A stretch of 57,749 nucleotides of DNA from Superficieibacter electus (lineage in GTDB: Bacteria; Pseudomonadota; Gammaproteobacteria; Enterobacterales; Enterobacteriaceae), in NCBI RefSeq assembly GCF_002915575.1, contig NZ_PQGD01000029.1, positions 1-57,749 on the forward strand. The letters run 5' to 3'. Shown here piece by piece: positions 42,871 through 51,329 of the stretch. The notes below the pieces were generated by a model. It saw nothing but the letters and a program-made list of their open reading frames with translations. It made no database searches and was not told the origin of the DNA. The stretch's first letter is position 1. Each line of letters opens with the position of its first letter. The position numbers and the translations under genes were made by a program.

Positions 42871-43689
42871 ATGGATAAGTTTTCATTTGGTAAACCTTTC
42901 AAACTTAATGACTACGTTATATACCCGTGCCCAGGTTGCGGAAGAAGCAGTCTGAAACTCGATAAAGAAACATTTAACGCAAGGGTGACCGGTGAATCAC
43001 ATAGCATTATTGAATTTCTCGGCTTTGAAACAGAATTGATTAAAGAGGTTTTTACATCGGTTCTGGTTTGCGAAAATCATGAATGCGAGGAAGTTGTTGT
43101 CTGCTCTGGCACAGGTCATGTTGAGATGGATATTGCCGTAAATGAACGCGGCGAGCAGATACAGGAATACTTTAGCTATTACACACCCAAAGTATTCATA
43201 CCAACCCTACAGTATATAGATATCCCCACAGAATGCCCATCCGAAGTATGTGAAAATTTACAAGAGGCATTTTCACTGACACTACTTTCGCCTGGGTCAG
43301 CAGCAAACAAGGTAAGAGCGGCGATAGAAAACCTTTTGTCTGAATACAATATTCCAAAATACAAACTAGTTAAGCCGAAAGGTAAGGCCAAGCGCGAGCG
43401 GCGCCTCATATCTCTGCACGAGCGAATTGCCATAGCTGCACATAGAAAGAAAATATTTGAAAAGTTAAATGAGCTTTTATTTGCCGTTAAATGGCTGGGT
43501 AATGAAGGGAGTCACGCAACATCAGGTTTAACTCAAAGTGATCTCTTTGATGCGTACCGGTTGACTGAGCACATTCTCAACGCGCTCTATCCATCAGGTG
43601 TAGACCTTCAGAAAAGGGCGCGGGAAATAGTAAAAAACAAAGGTGTGAAAAAGCAAAAAAAGAAGTTTTCCCGAACATCAACTGTTTAA
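42871..43689 (+). CDS. DUF4145-type protein with zinc-ribbon
   Basis: 272-aa protein. Residues about 12-85 hold two Cys pairs (YPCPGCGRSS and VCENHECEE), which look like a zinc ribbon. Residues about 135-245 match the DUF4145 pattern: LQEAFSLTLLSPGSAANKVRAAIENLL and later FAVKWLGNEGSHA. DUF4145 is common in restriction and other phage-defence contexts, often in regulatory or nuclease-partner proteins; its biochemical role is unclear. ATG 42871 is preferred over TTG 42817 on length and spacing. The C-terminus is Lys-rich. Confidence 0.7.
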   Translation: MDKFSFGKPFKLNDYVIYPCPGCGRSSLKLDKETFNARVTGESHSIIEFLGFETELIKEVFTSVLVCENHECEEVVVCSGTGHVEMDIAVNERGEQIQEYFSYYTPKVFIPTLQYIDIPTECPSEVCENLQEAFSLTLLSPGSAANKVRAAIENLLSEYNIPKYKLVKPKGKAKRERRLISLHERIAIAAHRKKIFEKLNELLFAVKWLGNEGSHATSGLTQSDLFDAYRLTEHILNALYPSGVDLQKRAREIVKNKGVKKQKKKFSRTSTV

Positions 43690-43700
43690 TGAAAAGAGTG

Positions 43701-43723
43701 TAGGCTGGACTTTCGCCAGCCTA
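43701..43723. terminator. Bidirectional terminator between convergent genes
   Basis: TAGGCTGG-actttcg-CCAGCCTA, lying after the DUF4145-type stop and at the end of the minus-strand frame at 43724. Confidence 0.65.
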
Positions 43724-44090
43724 TTTAGGTTCGTACCAATCTACATTGCCCTCTTCGTCTCTGTATCTCTGCAGCCCTATTGTAAAGTCAACAAAAAGAC
43801 CATCGCCCAGATCGGCTTCTTGCTCTACCCGATTGCCGGTGAAATAGTCATGACCAGACAGTTTGAAATTGCTCAGCTGAGGAGTTGGTGGCTGATCACC
43901 CCGCGGTGTCAAATCTATAAAAGGCTTGTATTTCGGATCATACTTTCTATACAGCCATTCTTCATATTGATAACGGCTAATTCCGTCAAACAAAATTTCG
44001 TACTCAACGCATGATGGATAGTACTTTTCTATAAAAAACTCAACTAAATTTGAATGTAACTTTGACAGAATTCTTTACAAGCAAAGTTGT
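43721..44090 (-). CDS. Downstream half of a possible frameshifted gene
   Basis: The frame is open from about 44090 to the stop at 43721 and reads SKLHSNLVEFFIEKYYPS, then CVEYEILFDG and ISRYQYEEWLYRKYDPKY. The first usual start is TTG 43993, which would cut off the protein-like upstream residues. It overlaps the end of the 44307 gene in another frame. Either a second gene with an unusual start (ATT or CTG), or the continuation of one gene after a frameshift. Family not recognised. Confidence 0.4.
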
Positions 44091-44307
44091 AATATCCGTC
44101 TTGGGCTAAGTTAAGATGTGCGTTGTTAATAATCAACAAGAATTTCGCTGAGCTCTGACATGCAGTGCAATAGCCAAATTCTCGCAACAAGCTGTCGCCA
44201 CTATACCGACCAGGGACAAATAATTCACTTAAACCTCCATGAATTTGATTGAATAACTTTAGAATAGCCACCACCGGCCGGCTTTGTTTTTTTACGTTGA
44301 CTATCAT
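44044..44307 (-). CDS. Unknown small protein, possibly 5' part of a frameshifted gene
   Basis: 87-aa protein from ATG 44307 (MIVNVKKQSRPVV) with AAGGA upstream. It has Cys pairs (YCTACQ and ACKEFC) that could bind zinc. Its stop lies where the 43721 frame opens, which suggests the two once formed a single protein of about 200 aa. Confidence 0.45.
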   Translation of the reverse strand: MIVNVKKQSRPVVAILKLFNQIHGGLSELFVPGRYSGDSLLREFGYCTACQSSAKFLLIINNAHLNLAQDGYYNFACKEFCQSYIQI

Positions 44308-44390
44308 CAGATCCTTACAGGCCATTGTGGTCAGAAGTGGTCTAAAAAAAACTAAGTTAGTAGAGTTTAGACCACTCCAGAGAATAGTAT

Positions 44391-45416
44391 TTATTTTATA
44401 AAAACATACCTGCTGAGATAATTTAAAAAAGTTTTCGTATCTAAAAAATAAGCAGGATATGCATTTTTTAATTCACTAATTGAACTAACAGAAACCATAG
44501 CTACTTCACAGCCTTTATTTTCCGCGCAGTATTTTTCAGACTCGACATAAGCTTCTGCCGCCTTTGCATGATTGTGATTTTCGAAGCTCTTTATATTTAT
44601 ATTCCGCTTTACGGTGTCAACAACAATTATGCAAAGTCCTTTATCATATTCTTTGCTACCTTCAATATGGCTAACTACGGCATTATAAGCAGCTAAAATA
44701 TCGAAAACATTCAACTCGACGGATAAATGGCTTAATTCTTCTGATATTTTTATATAACTCCCAGATGGTTCTTTTTCATATTCAACTTTATAAAAAAGCT
44801 CTGATACCAATTCAAAAAACCTAAGCCATCTTGCATCACCAAAACCAGATTTCAATGATTCCTTTCGAAACAAACCAACCATTTCAACTGCTGTAGCCCA
44901 GCTATGTTGAATAGCTGTTCTTATTTGCATTTCAATGCGTAATCCATTTAAAGATGGAAATTTTTTATTTTGGAATGAATAGACCATGTGAAAGCTTCTA
45001 TAACCGGAATCTTTCACGTCTATCATGTAATCATCCATTCTAACTAGTTCATGTGAGAATTTAGATGATTTTATTTTATTAACTAAATCATACACTTGAT
45101 CTAGATTATTTAAAATAGCCCGGCACCCACCAAGATCCTGCATCTTATTTAGCTTCATGTCAGGAAATCTAGAAAGTTTAGTAACAATGGAAGGCATCCT
45201 CTTAATTCTAGAGGATAGTAACGCATTTTTGTTTAAGGAAATAGCCTCTCTTTCCATATAAAACTGTATTTTACTTAAAGGGTATAAATGCAACATCCTC
45301 CACTCATGAAGAATTTGTACATCTTCCTCTTTATATTTTTCACCTGTACCAAACTGAGAAACTAATCTATCCCCAGCTCTTCCAACTTCCTTTTTTGAAA
45401 CAGATAAAGTGTACAT
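44391..45416 (-). CDS. RelA/SpoT nucleotidyltransferase-domain protein
   Basis: 341-aa protein. Residues about 60-200 form a RelA/SpoT synthetase domain: SSRIKRMPSIVTKL (ATP-binding basic motif), QDLGGCRAIL with the catalytic-type Asp, DVKDSGYRSFHMVY, and EMQIRTAIQHSWATAVE with the Glu. No HD hydrolase domain precedes it. The C-terminal 140 residues end in an AYPAYFLDTKTFLNYL motif seen in this uncharacterised subfamily. It could make (p)ppGpp or (p)ppApp, or modify tRNA like toxic small alarmone synthetases. AAGGCG lies before ATG 45416. Its low GC and place beside Detocs suggest a defence role; no partner antitoxin gene is obvious. Confidence 0.82.
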   Translation of the reverse strand: MYTLSVSKKEVGRAGDRLVSQFGTGEKYKEEDVQILHEWRMLHLYPLSKIQFYMEREAISLNKNALLSSRIKRMPSIVTKLSRFPDMKLNKMQDLGGCRAILNNLDQVYDLVNKIKSSKFSHELVRMDDYMIDVKDSGYRSFHMVYSFQNKKFPSLNGLRIEMQIRTAIQHSWATAVEMVGLFRKESLKSGFGDARWLRFFELVSELFYKVEYEKEPSGSYIKISEELSHLSVELNVFDILAAYNAVVSHIEGSKEYDKGLCIIVVDTVKRNINIKSFENHNHAKAAEAYVESEKYCAENKGCEVAMVSVSSISELKNAYPAYFLDTKTFLNYLSRYVFIK

Positions 45417-45827
45417 AGTAAGACGCCTTATAATAAGATTATGCTAATTTAGGAATTACAACTTACAAAGACCCGACAGCGAGCAAGGGTAACAAACCAC
45501 CGCCAATTAAGAGGGGCTAGCCCGTGCCGGTATGGCATCAGGGTAACTGAAATGAATTGGATGCACCAGACGTGCTACAAGGAACCCGCTTGAAAAAGGG
45601 AATTAAAGCTGTTTTTTAGCCAATTGGCTGGTCGCTACTCATCAAATTGCGGATTTATGGCGTTTTAGTGCCCGAAACTGAATGTGATCATTCGTTGGAG
45701 TGGCTCGAAAAAATCCACGAAAATGCTCACATCAGATTAGAAGTACCGTCCATGAGGGCATTTGTGAATGCCACTTCGCGGGATGGAGGTGACCTGCTCC
45801 AGTTTTTAACTCACAGTTTCGTTAGTA

Positions 45828-45885
45828 ACGTCCGCTGTAGGCACTGAGCGGACAAGCTTAGTGAGCTGAAGGTCTGCTGTGAGCG
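45828..45885. repeat. Dispersed hairpin repeat, copy 4
   Basis: GTCCGCTGTAGGCACTGAGCGGACAAGCTTAGTGAGCTGAAGGTC (as spaced segments) shows two nested inverted pairs, GTCCGCT/AGCGGAC and a weaker second, matching the flanks of copies 1 and 2. Confidence 0.5.
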
Positions 45886-46015
45886 AGATAGGGTCATTCG
45901 CACCCTGAGAATTAGACTTTGAAGTGATTCAGGGTATGCGCTTACTGGTTACGAATATTAAGCGAAAATCACGTGAGGATCGCCACTTTTCTTTCGAGCC
46001 AGTAGGTGCTCTGAA

Positions 46016-46113
46016 CCTACCCACATAATGTGTACGCGACCCTAAGCGATGTTCTGGTTTTCAAACTGTTCCGGGCTGAGACTGATCCTACCTACGAATA
46101 TTGGACACGCGAC
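46016..46113. repeat. Imperfect direct repeat pair
   Basis: CCTACCCACATAATGTG... at 46016-46040 and CCTACCTACGAATATTGG... at 46087-46113, both ending in ACGCGAC. The origin, probably an old mobile-element end, is unclear. Confidence 0.35.
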
Positions 46114-46734
46114 TAAGAGAGTAGACTCTTTGCCAGCATGCCGAAAATACCTTCCTTTTGATAGGAATGATTATCCCTGAAAATCAACTATCGATCAGAG
46201 CAGCGGAGAAAGCAGGTCGTAAATGTTTTCTCAGATATGAATTTCTTAACTTTATTGGTACACCTATGAACAATAGTTTGATTCGAATTAACGGTTATAC
46301 CTGAGCACAGAATAACTGAGATGATATGACCCAATTTTTCTCCTCACTCTAACAATCACACTATGGATAGAGTTGAAGCAATTTTTTATTGATGGAACAC
46401 TGTTACTGAAAAACCTTCCCGCCATATAAAATTTCGAAAAATGCTGCCCTGCTCTCTAATTAGCATATACCTCAATTTATACTCCTATTAACACCTGATA
46501 TTTTTCAGTCTCTGCTCCTGACAATCATGCCCCCCCACAAACAAGAAAGTTTATTAATGATAAATAAAAATAGCACTTTTTGATAAACATCATATTTCCT
46601 ATATAAAACATCGAATTAAATTAATTAAATAAAAAGAAAACGCTTGCTTATTTTTTATTATTAAATATAAATTTGATTTTTATTTATTTGATAATATATA
46701 TTCATTTCATAAAAAACAATAAAGGAGAATAAAA

Positions 46735-47175
46735 ATGAAAAAACAAAACCACTCAACCCTGACAAGTTACCTCTCTAAAACAAAAAAGAATACAGATCTC
46801 TACCGTCTGTATAACCCTCACTTCTCAGTATTCTGTAAAAACAGCATTGAAGATCATGTTTTTTATCTTAATTATTTTTCCAGACATATGGTGACGGAAA
46901 GAAACATTTTGACCATATTTGCTATCCATACCTTTTTCTCTTATGGCATGGACAAAAAAGAGACCATAAAATCCTTTATTCGCTTCCTTAAAGAGGAGAA
47001 TAACGACGCTTTTTATCAGTCATTTTCTTTTCGTGGCTGCAATATCATTTACACAAACAAAAAAAGAGAAGTGAAAGAGATCTCATGGTTTTCCTTTTCA
47101 CGGATCTATGACGAGATCGTTAAGATAAAAGAATATGAATACAACAATAATACCTGGCACAAAATGGCCGCTTAA
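46735..47175 (+). CDS. Unknown 146-aa protein paired with the ankyrin protein
   Basis: Soluble, basic protein with AAAGGAG before ATG 46735. A Ser/Lys-rich start (STLTSYLSKTKKNTDLYRLY) precedes a helical body with aromatic runs such as FYLNYFSRHM. It ends 15 bases before the ankyrin-repeat gene, each with its own strong ribosome site, so they form an operon. Its start resembles the small protein at 53371 (LSTYLQKNKSSAESHNLYN). Function unknown. Confidence 0.65.
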   Translation: MKKQNHSTLTSYLSKTKKNTDLYRLYNPHFSVFCKNSIEDHVFYLNYFSRHMVTERNILTIFAIHTFFSYGMDKKETIKSFIRFLKEENNDAFYQSFSFRGCNIIYTNKKREVKEISWFSFSRIYDEIVKIKEYEYNNNTWHKMAA

Positions 47176-47190
47176 AAAAGGAGAACCCCC

Positions 47191-48144
47191 ATGAGTAACT
47201 ATATAGAAGATAATTTATTTGACAGCAAATCTAAAAAAGACGTCCAGAATTGCATTGCTACAGGCATTGACATTAACACACTAAATGAAGGCGGTGAAAA
47301 CGCCCTTTTCGGTTGCGACAGTATCGGGGCTTTAAAAGCCATGATTGAAGCAGGCATAGAGCTGAACCATACAGATTGTTATGGTAATAATGCCCTGTTT
47401 AGCAGAAAAAGCCCACGGGCACTGGGGCTATTGATAAAATCAGGTATTAACGTTCACCACAAAAATAATAAAGGCCAGTCCTGTCTTCACTGGCAGCACT
47501 ACGATATAGATTGTGCGGAACTCCTCATTAACGCGGGCGTTGATATCCACAGCACTGATAACGAAGGACAAACGCTTCTTTACAACCTCCACGATCATAA
47601 CATTTTTGATTACTGGGTAAATAAAGGGTGTGACATAAACCACAGAGATTATAATGGCAAAGCGGTGCTGGAGCTTCCGACTGACGACGAGTGGTGGATA
47701 TATGATTTCAGTATTAATGCCCTCAAACGCCATGTTGATAGAATAGACAGCACGCCAGTTTTATTTAAACATGTTTCAACTGAGGCTTTGCCTCTAATTG
47801 CTTTGCTTCATGAAAAAGGGCGTAATATCCTTATCGCTGAACACTGTTCCTTCGCATTATATGTCAAAAACATGAAGTCCTTCTTTACCTCCCTGAAAAA
47901 ATATACCGATATCAGTCATGTTCAGTTTTATAATTGTTATCATGATGAACATATTGGTATCTACACCGGCATAGAGAGAGTGAAATGGTTTATTCGAAAT
48001 GGTATCCGAATGGACGACGATATACTCAGACAGCGTTCTGACTCTGATAAGATTTTTTCTTATATCGCAGGGAGAGAGAAAAAAGATCTGTTAAAAGAAA
48101 TGAAGCCAGAGATCCCCCGTGCACCTTTGCGAAAAAGACTCTAA
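47191..48144 (+). CDS. Ankyrin-repeat protein 1
   Basis: 317-aa protein with AAAAGGAG before ATG 47191. Residues about 20-175 form roughly five ankyrin-like repeats of 30-31 aa with the pattern NALF-x-x-x-S-x-AL-x-LI-x-x-GI-x-x-NH. The C-terminal third (about 185-317) is a separate domain with DISHVQFYNCYHDEH and RVKWFIRNGI, and ends in a basic tail. The same two-part layout recurs in the protein at 56253. No signal peptide. Likely a protein-binding factor; partner unknown. Confidence 0.85.
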   Translation: MSNYIEDNLFDSKSKKDVQNCIATGIDINTLNEGGENALFGCDSIGALKAMIEAGIELNHTDCYGNNALFSRKSPRALGLLIKSGINVHHKNNKGQSCLHWQHYDIDCAELLINAGVDIHSTDNEGQTLLYNLHDHNIFDYWVNKGCDINHRDYNGKAVLELPTDDEWWIYDFSINALKRHVDRIDSTPVLFKHVSTEALPLIALLHEKGRNILIAEHCSFALYVKNMKSFFTSLKKYTDISHVQFYNCYHDEHIGIYTGIERVKWFIRNGIRMDDDILRQRSDSDKIFSYIAGREKKDLLKEMKPEIPRAPLRKRL

Positions 48145-48199
48145 AATTCTGGAGTAAACAACCCTTTTCTTAGTCTGAAAGATTTTATTTCATGATCAT

Positions 48200-48250
48200 T
48201 AATCCGATATATCCTCGTGGGTATACTATTTGTCAAATGGTATACCTTTT
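48200..48250. other. Possible oriT
   Basis: GGTATAC (48220-48226) and GTATACC (48240-48246) form a 7-bp inverted repeat with a 13-base loop. Just left is ATATCCTCG, similar to the ATCCTG nic core of MOBP relaxases. It lies about 100 bases upstream of mobC, where plasmid oriT sites usually are. The nic base is not certain. Confidence 0.45.
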
Positions 48251-48345
48251 TTAATCCAGCCAATTAAATTATTTACCCCGTAACAGCTTGACTTATTCAC
48301 TTCATCGGTTATCTGTAGTAATAAACATGCAATAAAAGGATAACT

Positions 48346-48753
48346 ATGAGCAGTGACATGAGTAATGATGATGATATAACCAGAGTATCAAAACGCGGTA
48401 AATTCCATACGGACAAACTTCCTGAGAATGAAATACGACATTACTGCGTCAGTGTCAGATTAAATGAAGAAGAGTTAATTATTCTCGACAGTAAAAGAGG
48501 TCAGTATAAAAAAGGAGAATGGCTCAGGATGGCTTCCCTGAATAAATTCCCGCCGGTTCTGCCAGAAATCAATCGTGAAGCATGGATTAAACTTGGCAGC
48601 CTTTCACAGGATTTAAACCACCTGCTGAGTCATCTCGACAGCAAAAGCTCTGACAGCGAACTGACCCGAACAGAACTCTTTGCCCTGCGCAGACAAATCA
48701 AAACGCTTCGCGATCACCTTATTCCTTCAGCCTTTCTGGATCCAAATCAATGA
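48346..48753 (+). CDS. MobC-like mobilization accessory protein
   Basis: 135-aa protein. ATG 48346 follows AAAGGAT. It has a ribbon-helix-helix-like segment HYCVSVRLNEEELIILDSKR (about residues 30-50), then a helical part. MobC-type proteins bind oriT and open the strands for the relaxase. It overlaps the relaxase start by four bases (ATGA). Confidence 0.8.
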   Translation: MSSDMSNDDDITRVSKRGKFHTDKLPENEIRHYCVSVRLNEEELIILDSKRGQYKKGEWLRMASLNKFPPVLPEINREAWIKLGSLSQDLNHLLSHLDSKSSDSELTRTELFALRRQIKTLRDHLIPSAFLDPNQ

Positions 48754-49949
48754 AAGGCATGCAGAAAATAAAGCGGGGTAAACAATTTACAGGTGTAGTT
48801 CTCTATAGCCTGAAGTCAGGCTCTCACCACAAAATCACGCCTTATGTCATCGGTGGTAATATGACCGGAAGTACTGCTGCTGAGCTTATCAGTGAATTTG
48901 AAGGCACCCGACTGCTGCGCCCCGACGTCGCTAAACCTGTCTGGCATAATTCGCTTCGACTGACCAAAGGAGAAACACTGTCAGTCAGACAATGGGCGGC
49001 ATTTGCTGACGATTACATGACACGGATGGGGTTCACTGACACTCACCTTCGCTGTTATATCGTGCACGACGATACTGACGGGCAGCATATTCATATTCTT
49101 GCCAGCAGGATTGATATAGCCGATGGAAAGTTGTACCTGGGAAAAAATGAAAATCTCATCAGTACCCGGATTATCAGCGAACTGGAGAAAGTCCACAAAC
49201 TCACTCAAACCACACCTGCCACCGGTAGTCAGCGTCAGGAGAAAAGAAAGCCTTCCCGCAATGAGCTGATGATGGCTGAACGAACGACAACTCCCTGCCC
49301 TAAGTCCACTCTGCAGAGCCTGATTGATAATGCGTTAACCGGCCGTCCCGATTTACTGACTTTTATCGATATGCTGGAACGGAAAGGTGTGACCTGTAAA
49401 CCCAATATCGCGTCGACAGGAAAAATGAACGGCTTTTCATTTCAGTACCAGGGCATTGCCTTTAAAGCTTCTCAGTTGGGGAAAAAATATGGCTGGTCTT
49501 CCCTGCAAACACTGATTGATTTTACACCGGAGCATCTGACTTTACTGAAACAAGAGCAAAACCCAACAGAGCCTGCTTCTGTGCCAGTGCCATCATGCAG
49601 ACCTGAAAAACAGACTGTAAACCGGGAAACAATCCTCGAGAAAATCCATCAGCTTGAAGAAAAAATTTGTCGGGAAAGACAGCAGGAAACCGTGGGTATC
49701 ATTCAACTCAGGAGCAAACTGCACAGTACAGCTCGTCAGATACCCCCCCAGCGTCGTCTTCAGTCGTGGCTTTTATTACTCAGTCATATTGTTGTACTTC
49801 TCAAACGTAGGGGGCTGTCTCTGCTGAATGCCACCAGACATCCTTTCCGCCAGATCCTGCACCTGGAGTTGTTGACCCCTGTTCATTTCAGAGCAGTTCA
49901 TTCTCTTAAGGAACAAACAGTTAGCAATCACACTCATCGCATACCATAA
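48750..49949 (+). CDS. MOBP-type relaxase
   Basis: 399-aa DNA strand transferase for conjugative mobilization. The N-terminal relaxase domain (about 1-160) has the three-His motif VHDDTDGQHIHILAS (about residues 104-118) and Tyr candidates near GVVLYSL. The C-terminal part is helical and basic and may be shorter than in full-size MOBP relaxases with primase domains. Together with mobC and the possible oriT it makes this part mobilizable by a helper conjugative system. Confidence 0.88.
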   Translation: MKGMQKIKRGKQFTGVVLYSLKSGSHHKITPYVIGGNMTGSTAAELISEFEGTRLLRPDVAKPVWHNSLRLTKGETLSVRQWAAFADDYMTRMGFTDTHLRCYIVHDDTDGQHIHILASRIDIADGKLYLGKNENLISTRIISELEKVHKLTQTTPATGSQRQEKRKPSRNELMMAERTTTPCPKSTLQSLIDNALTGRPDLLTFIDMLERKGVTCKPNIASTGKMNGFSFQYQGIAFKASQLGKKYGWSSLQTLIDFTPEHLTLLKQEQNPTEPASVPVPSCRPEKQTVNRETILEKIHQLEEKICRERQQETVGIIQLRSKLHSTARQIPPQRRLQSWLLLLSHIVVLLKRRGLSLLNATRHPFRQILHLELLTPVHFRAVHSLKEQTVSNHTHRIP

Positions 49950-50137
49950 TTCAATTAGTACATAAATCAAGGATAGTCAATAAAATATTGATCGTTTATA
50001 TAGATCGATAATATAGTTATGATAGTTATAACCTATCATAAGAGATCCATCGATCGGTACAAGCAATTTTACTAAAGAGGATCATTCAACGAAAATGCTC
50101 AAAAAGACATCATCTTAAATCAGGCCCCGGAGTCGCA

Positions 50138-50410
50138 ATGAGTAACCAGACCGTTCAGTGCCCCTTCTGCTTTACACAAAGTCCCCACGGCGTGCGGATT
50201 TGCAAAGGCTGCCATGCAAAAGTGGCCTATGGTGAAAGCCCGCTCAGTGTGGCATTCCTGTTTCAATTCGTGGCATTAGCTCTCGCTTGGTTAGTATTTT
50301 CATTGACCGGCAGCACTCCTACCTCAGTCATTACTTTTTTTGCCAGCGTCATTATTCTTCTCTGCATTATAAAAAAGAAATATGCAGACAGAGTCGTTTT
50401 TATACGGTGA
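50138..50410 (+). CDS. Small zinc-ribbon membrane protein
   Basis: 90-aa protein. An N-terminal zinc ribbon (CPFCFTQSPHG...CKGCH) precedes two TM helices (about residues 35-55 and 60-79) and a basic end. Proteins of this design occur on enterobacterial plasmids and in phage or plasmid cargo. Function unknown. The 188-base gap before it holds no gene. Confidence 0.65.
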   Translation: MSNQTVQCPFCFTQSPHGVRICKGCHAKVAYGESPLSVAFLFQFVALALAWLVFSLTGSTPTSVITFFASVIILLCIIKKKYADRVVFIR

Positions 50411-50458
50411 TATTAATTTCGCACCACCGCAAACATAAAAATTAAATTGAGAGAACTT

Positions 50459-50845
50459 ATGAACAGACTCATTGCTTCTGTATTTTTTATTTTTACTTTC
50501 CTTATCGCTGGATGTTCAACATCAGGCAATCAGCATCTTAAAAATGAAACATCACAAAGTCTGCAGTCAAAAATTATCAAAAATAAAACAACCAAATCAG
50601 AAATAACGGCCAGTCTGGGTGAACCAGATACCCGGACCACGCTGGATGATGGCAATGAAGAATGGATGTACACGATGGATAACAATCAATTCGATGCCAC
50701 CACATTTATTCCCGTGATTGGGCTATTGACGGGGGGTTCACAGACGCAGGCCAGAACGCTGGAAATCGAATTTAAAGGCGAAACAGTCAGCAAGTGGTCG
50801 TTCTCTGAAAATAACAGCAGAATGAACACGGGTCTTATTCAGTAA
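50459..50845 (+). CDS. BamE/SmpA-like lipoprotein
   Basis: 128-aa lipoprotein. Start ATG 50459 (MNRLIASVFFIFTFLIAGCS): the lipobox IAGC is at about residues 16-19. The mature part has the SmpA/OmlA pattern KSEITASLGEPDTRTTLDDG and EEWMY, followed by a Thr/Gly-rich strand and LEIEFKG. This fold occurs in BamE and in plasmid lipoproteins. It could help keep envelope integrity or act in mating-type contacts. Confidence 0.75.
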   Translation: MNRLIASVFFIFTFLIAGCSTSGNQHLKNETSQSLQSKIIKNKTTKSEITASLGEPDTRTTLDDGNEEWMYTMDNNQFDATTFIPVIGLLTGGSQTQARTLEIEFKGETVSKWSFSENNSRMNTGLIQ

Positions 50846-50871
50846 TTCATCCTACAGCCAGGAATCAATTT

Positions 50872-51192
50872 ATGAAAACCTCTGCCGTTATCACACTCGT
50901 TACCGCTGTCTTTTTGCTGAGCGGCTGTAACAGTGAGCCCTCTGAACAGGATCTTTATAATGCCATGAATAAGGTCGTGGAGCAGACGAATGCCATCGTT
51001 AAATCCATAGCAGGTAAAGATGTCCCGAAAGACGCACTGCGGGAATTAAAATCTGTCAAAAAGCATGACTGCGTAGAAGTATCGGATAAAAGCTATAAAT
51101 GTAATGTGACGGTTGTTGTTGATAACGAAAAGCGTACTGCTGCTGTAATCCTTGTCAAAACGGATGATGGCTGGCAGGTCGTTGATAAGTAA
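50872..51192 (+). CDS. Small lipoprotein
   Basis: 106-aa lipoprotein with signal ending in LLSGC (about residues 15-19). The mature part has two Cys (HDCVEV and KCNVTV) and a C-terminal VILVKTDDGWQVVDK strand, resembling small YjfI/DUF-type plasmid lipoproteins. It follows the BamE-like gene by 26 bases; probably one operon. Confidence 0.7.
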   Translation: MKTSAVITLVTAVFLLSGCNSEPSEQDLYNAMNKVVEQTNAIVKSIAGKDVPKDALRELKSVKKHDCVEVSDKSYKCNVTVVVDNEKRTAAVILVKTDDGWQVVDK

Positions 51193-51205
51193 ACCTACCG
51201 TAAAA

Positions 51206-51252
51206 CCATCACGACAGGCGGGACACCGAATGGGTGGCCCTGCCTTTTTTAT
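51206..51252 (+). terminator. Terminator after the lipoprotein genes
   Basis: AGGCGGGACACC...GGGTGGCCCTGCCT followed by TTTTTT: an imperfect hairpin just past the lipoprotein stop. Confidence 0.55.
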
Positions 51253-51329
51253 TGCATCTGGTGTCCTGCCGGATACGCCAGCTCCATTTATCTCCAGTAT
51301 CCCATGCCCTATCCACGCCGCTGTCGCTG

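Larger units (their letters stand above)
45417..46734. other. 1.3-kb gap without a convincing gene
   Basis: A 66-codon frame (45647-45847) has no ribosome site. The stretch holds hairpin repeat copy 4 (about 45828-45885) and two similar 25-bp segments at 46016 and 46087. The final 170 bases are extremely AT-rich and lead into the AAAGGAG of the 46735 gene, so they probably carry its promoter. Confidence 0.5.

Noticed and set aside
45647-45847. 66-codon plus-strand ORF
   Set aside because: No ribosome site and its 3' end runs into a dispersed hairpin repeat.
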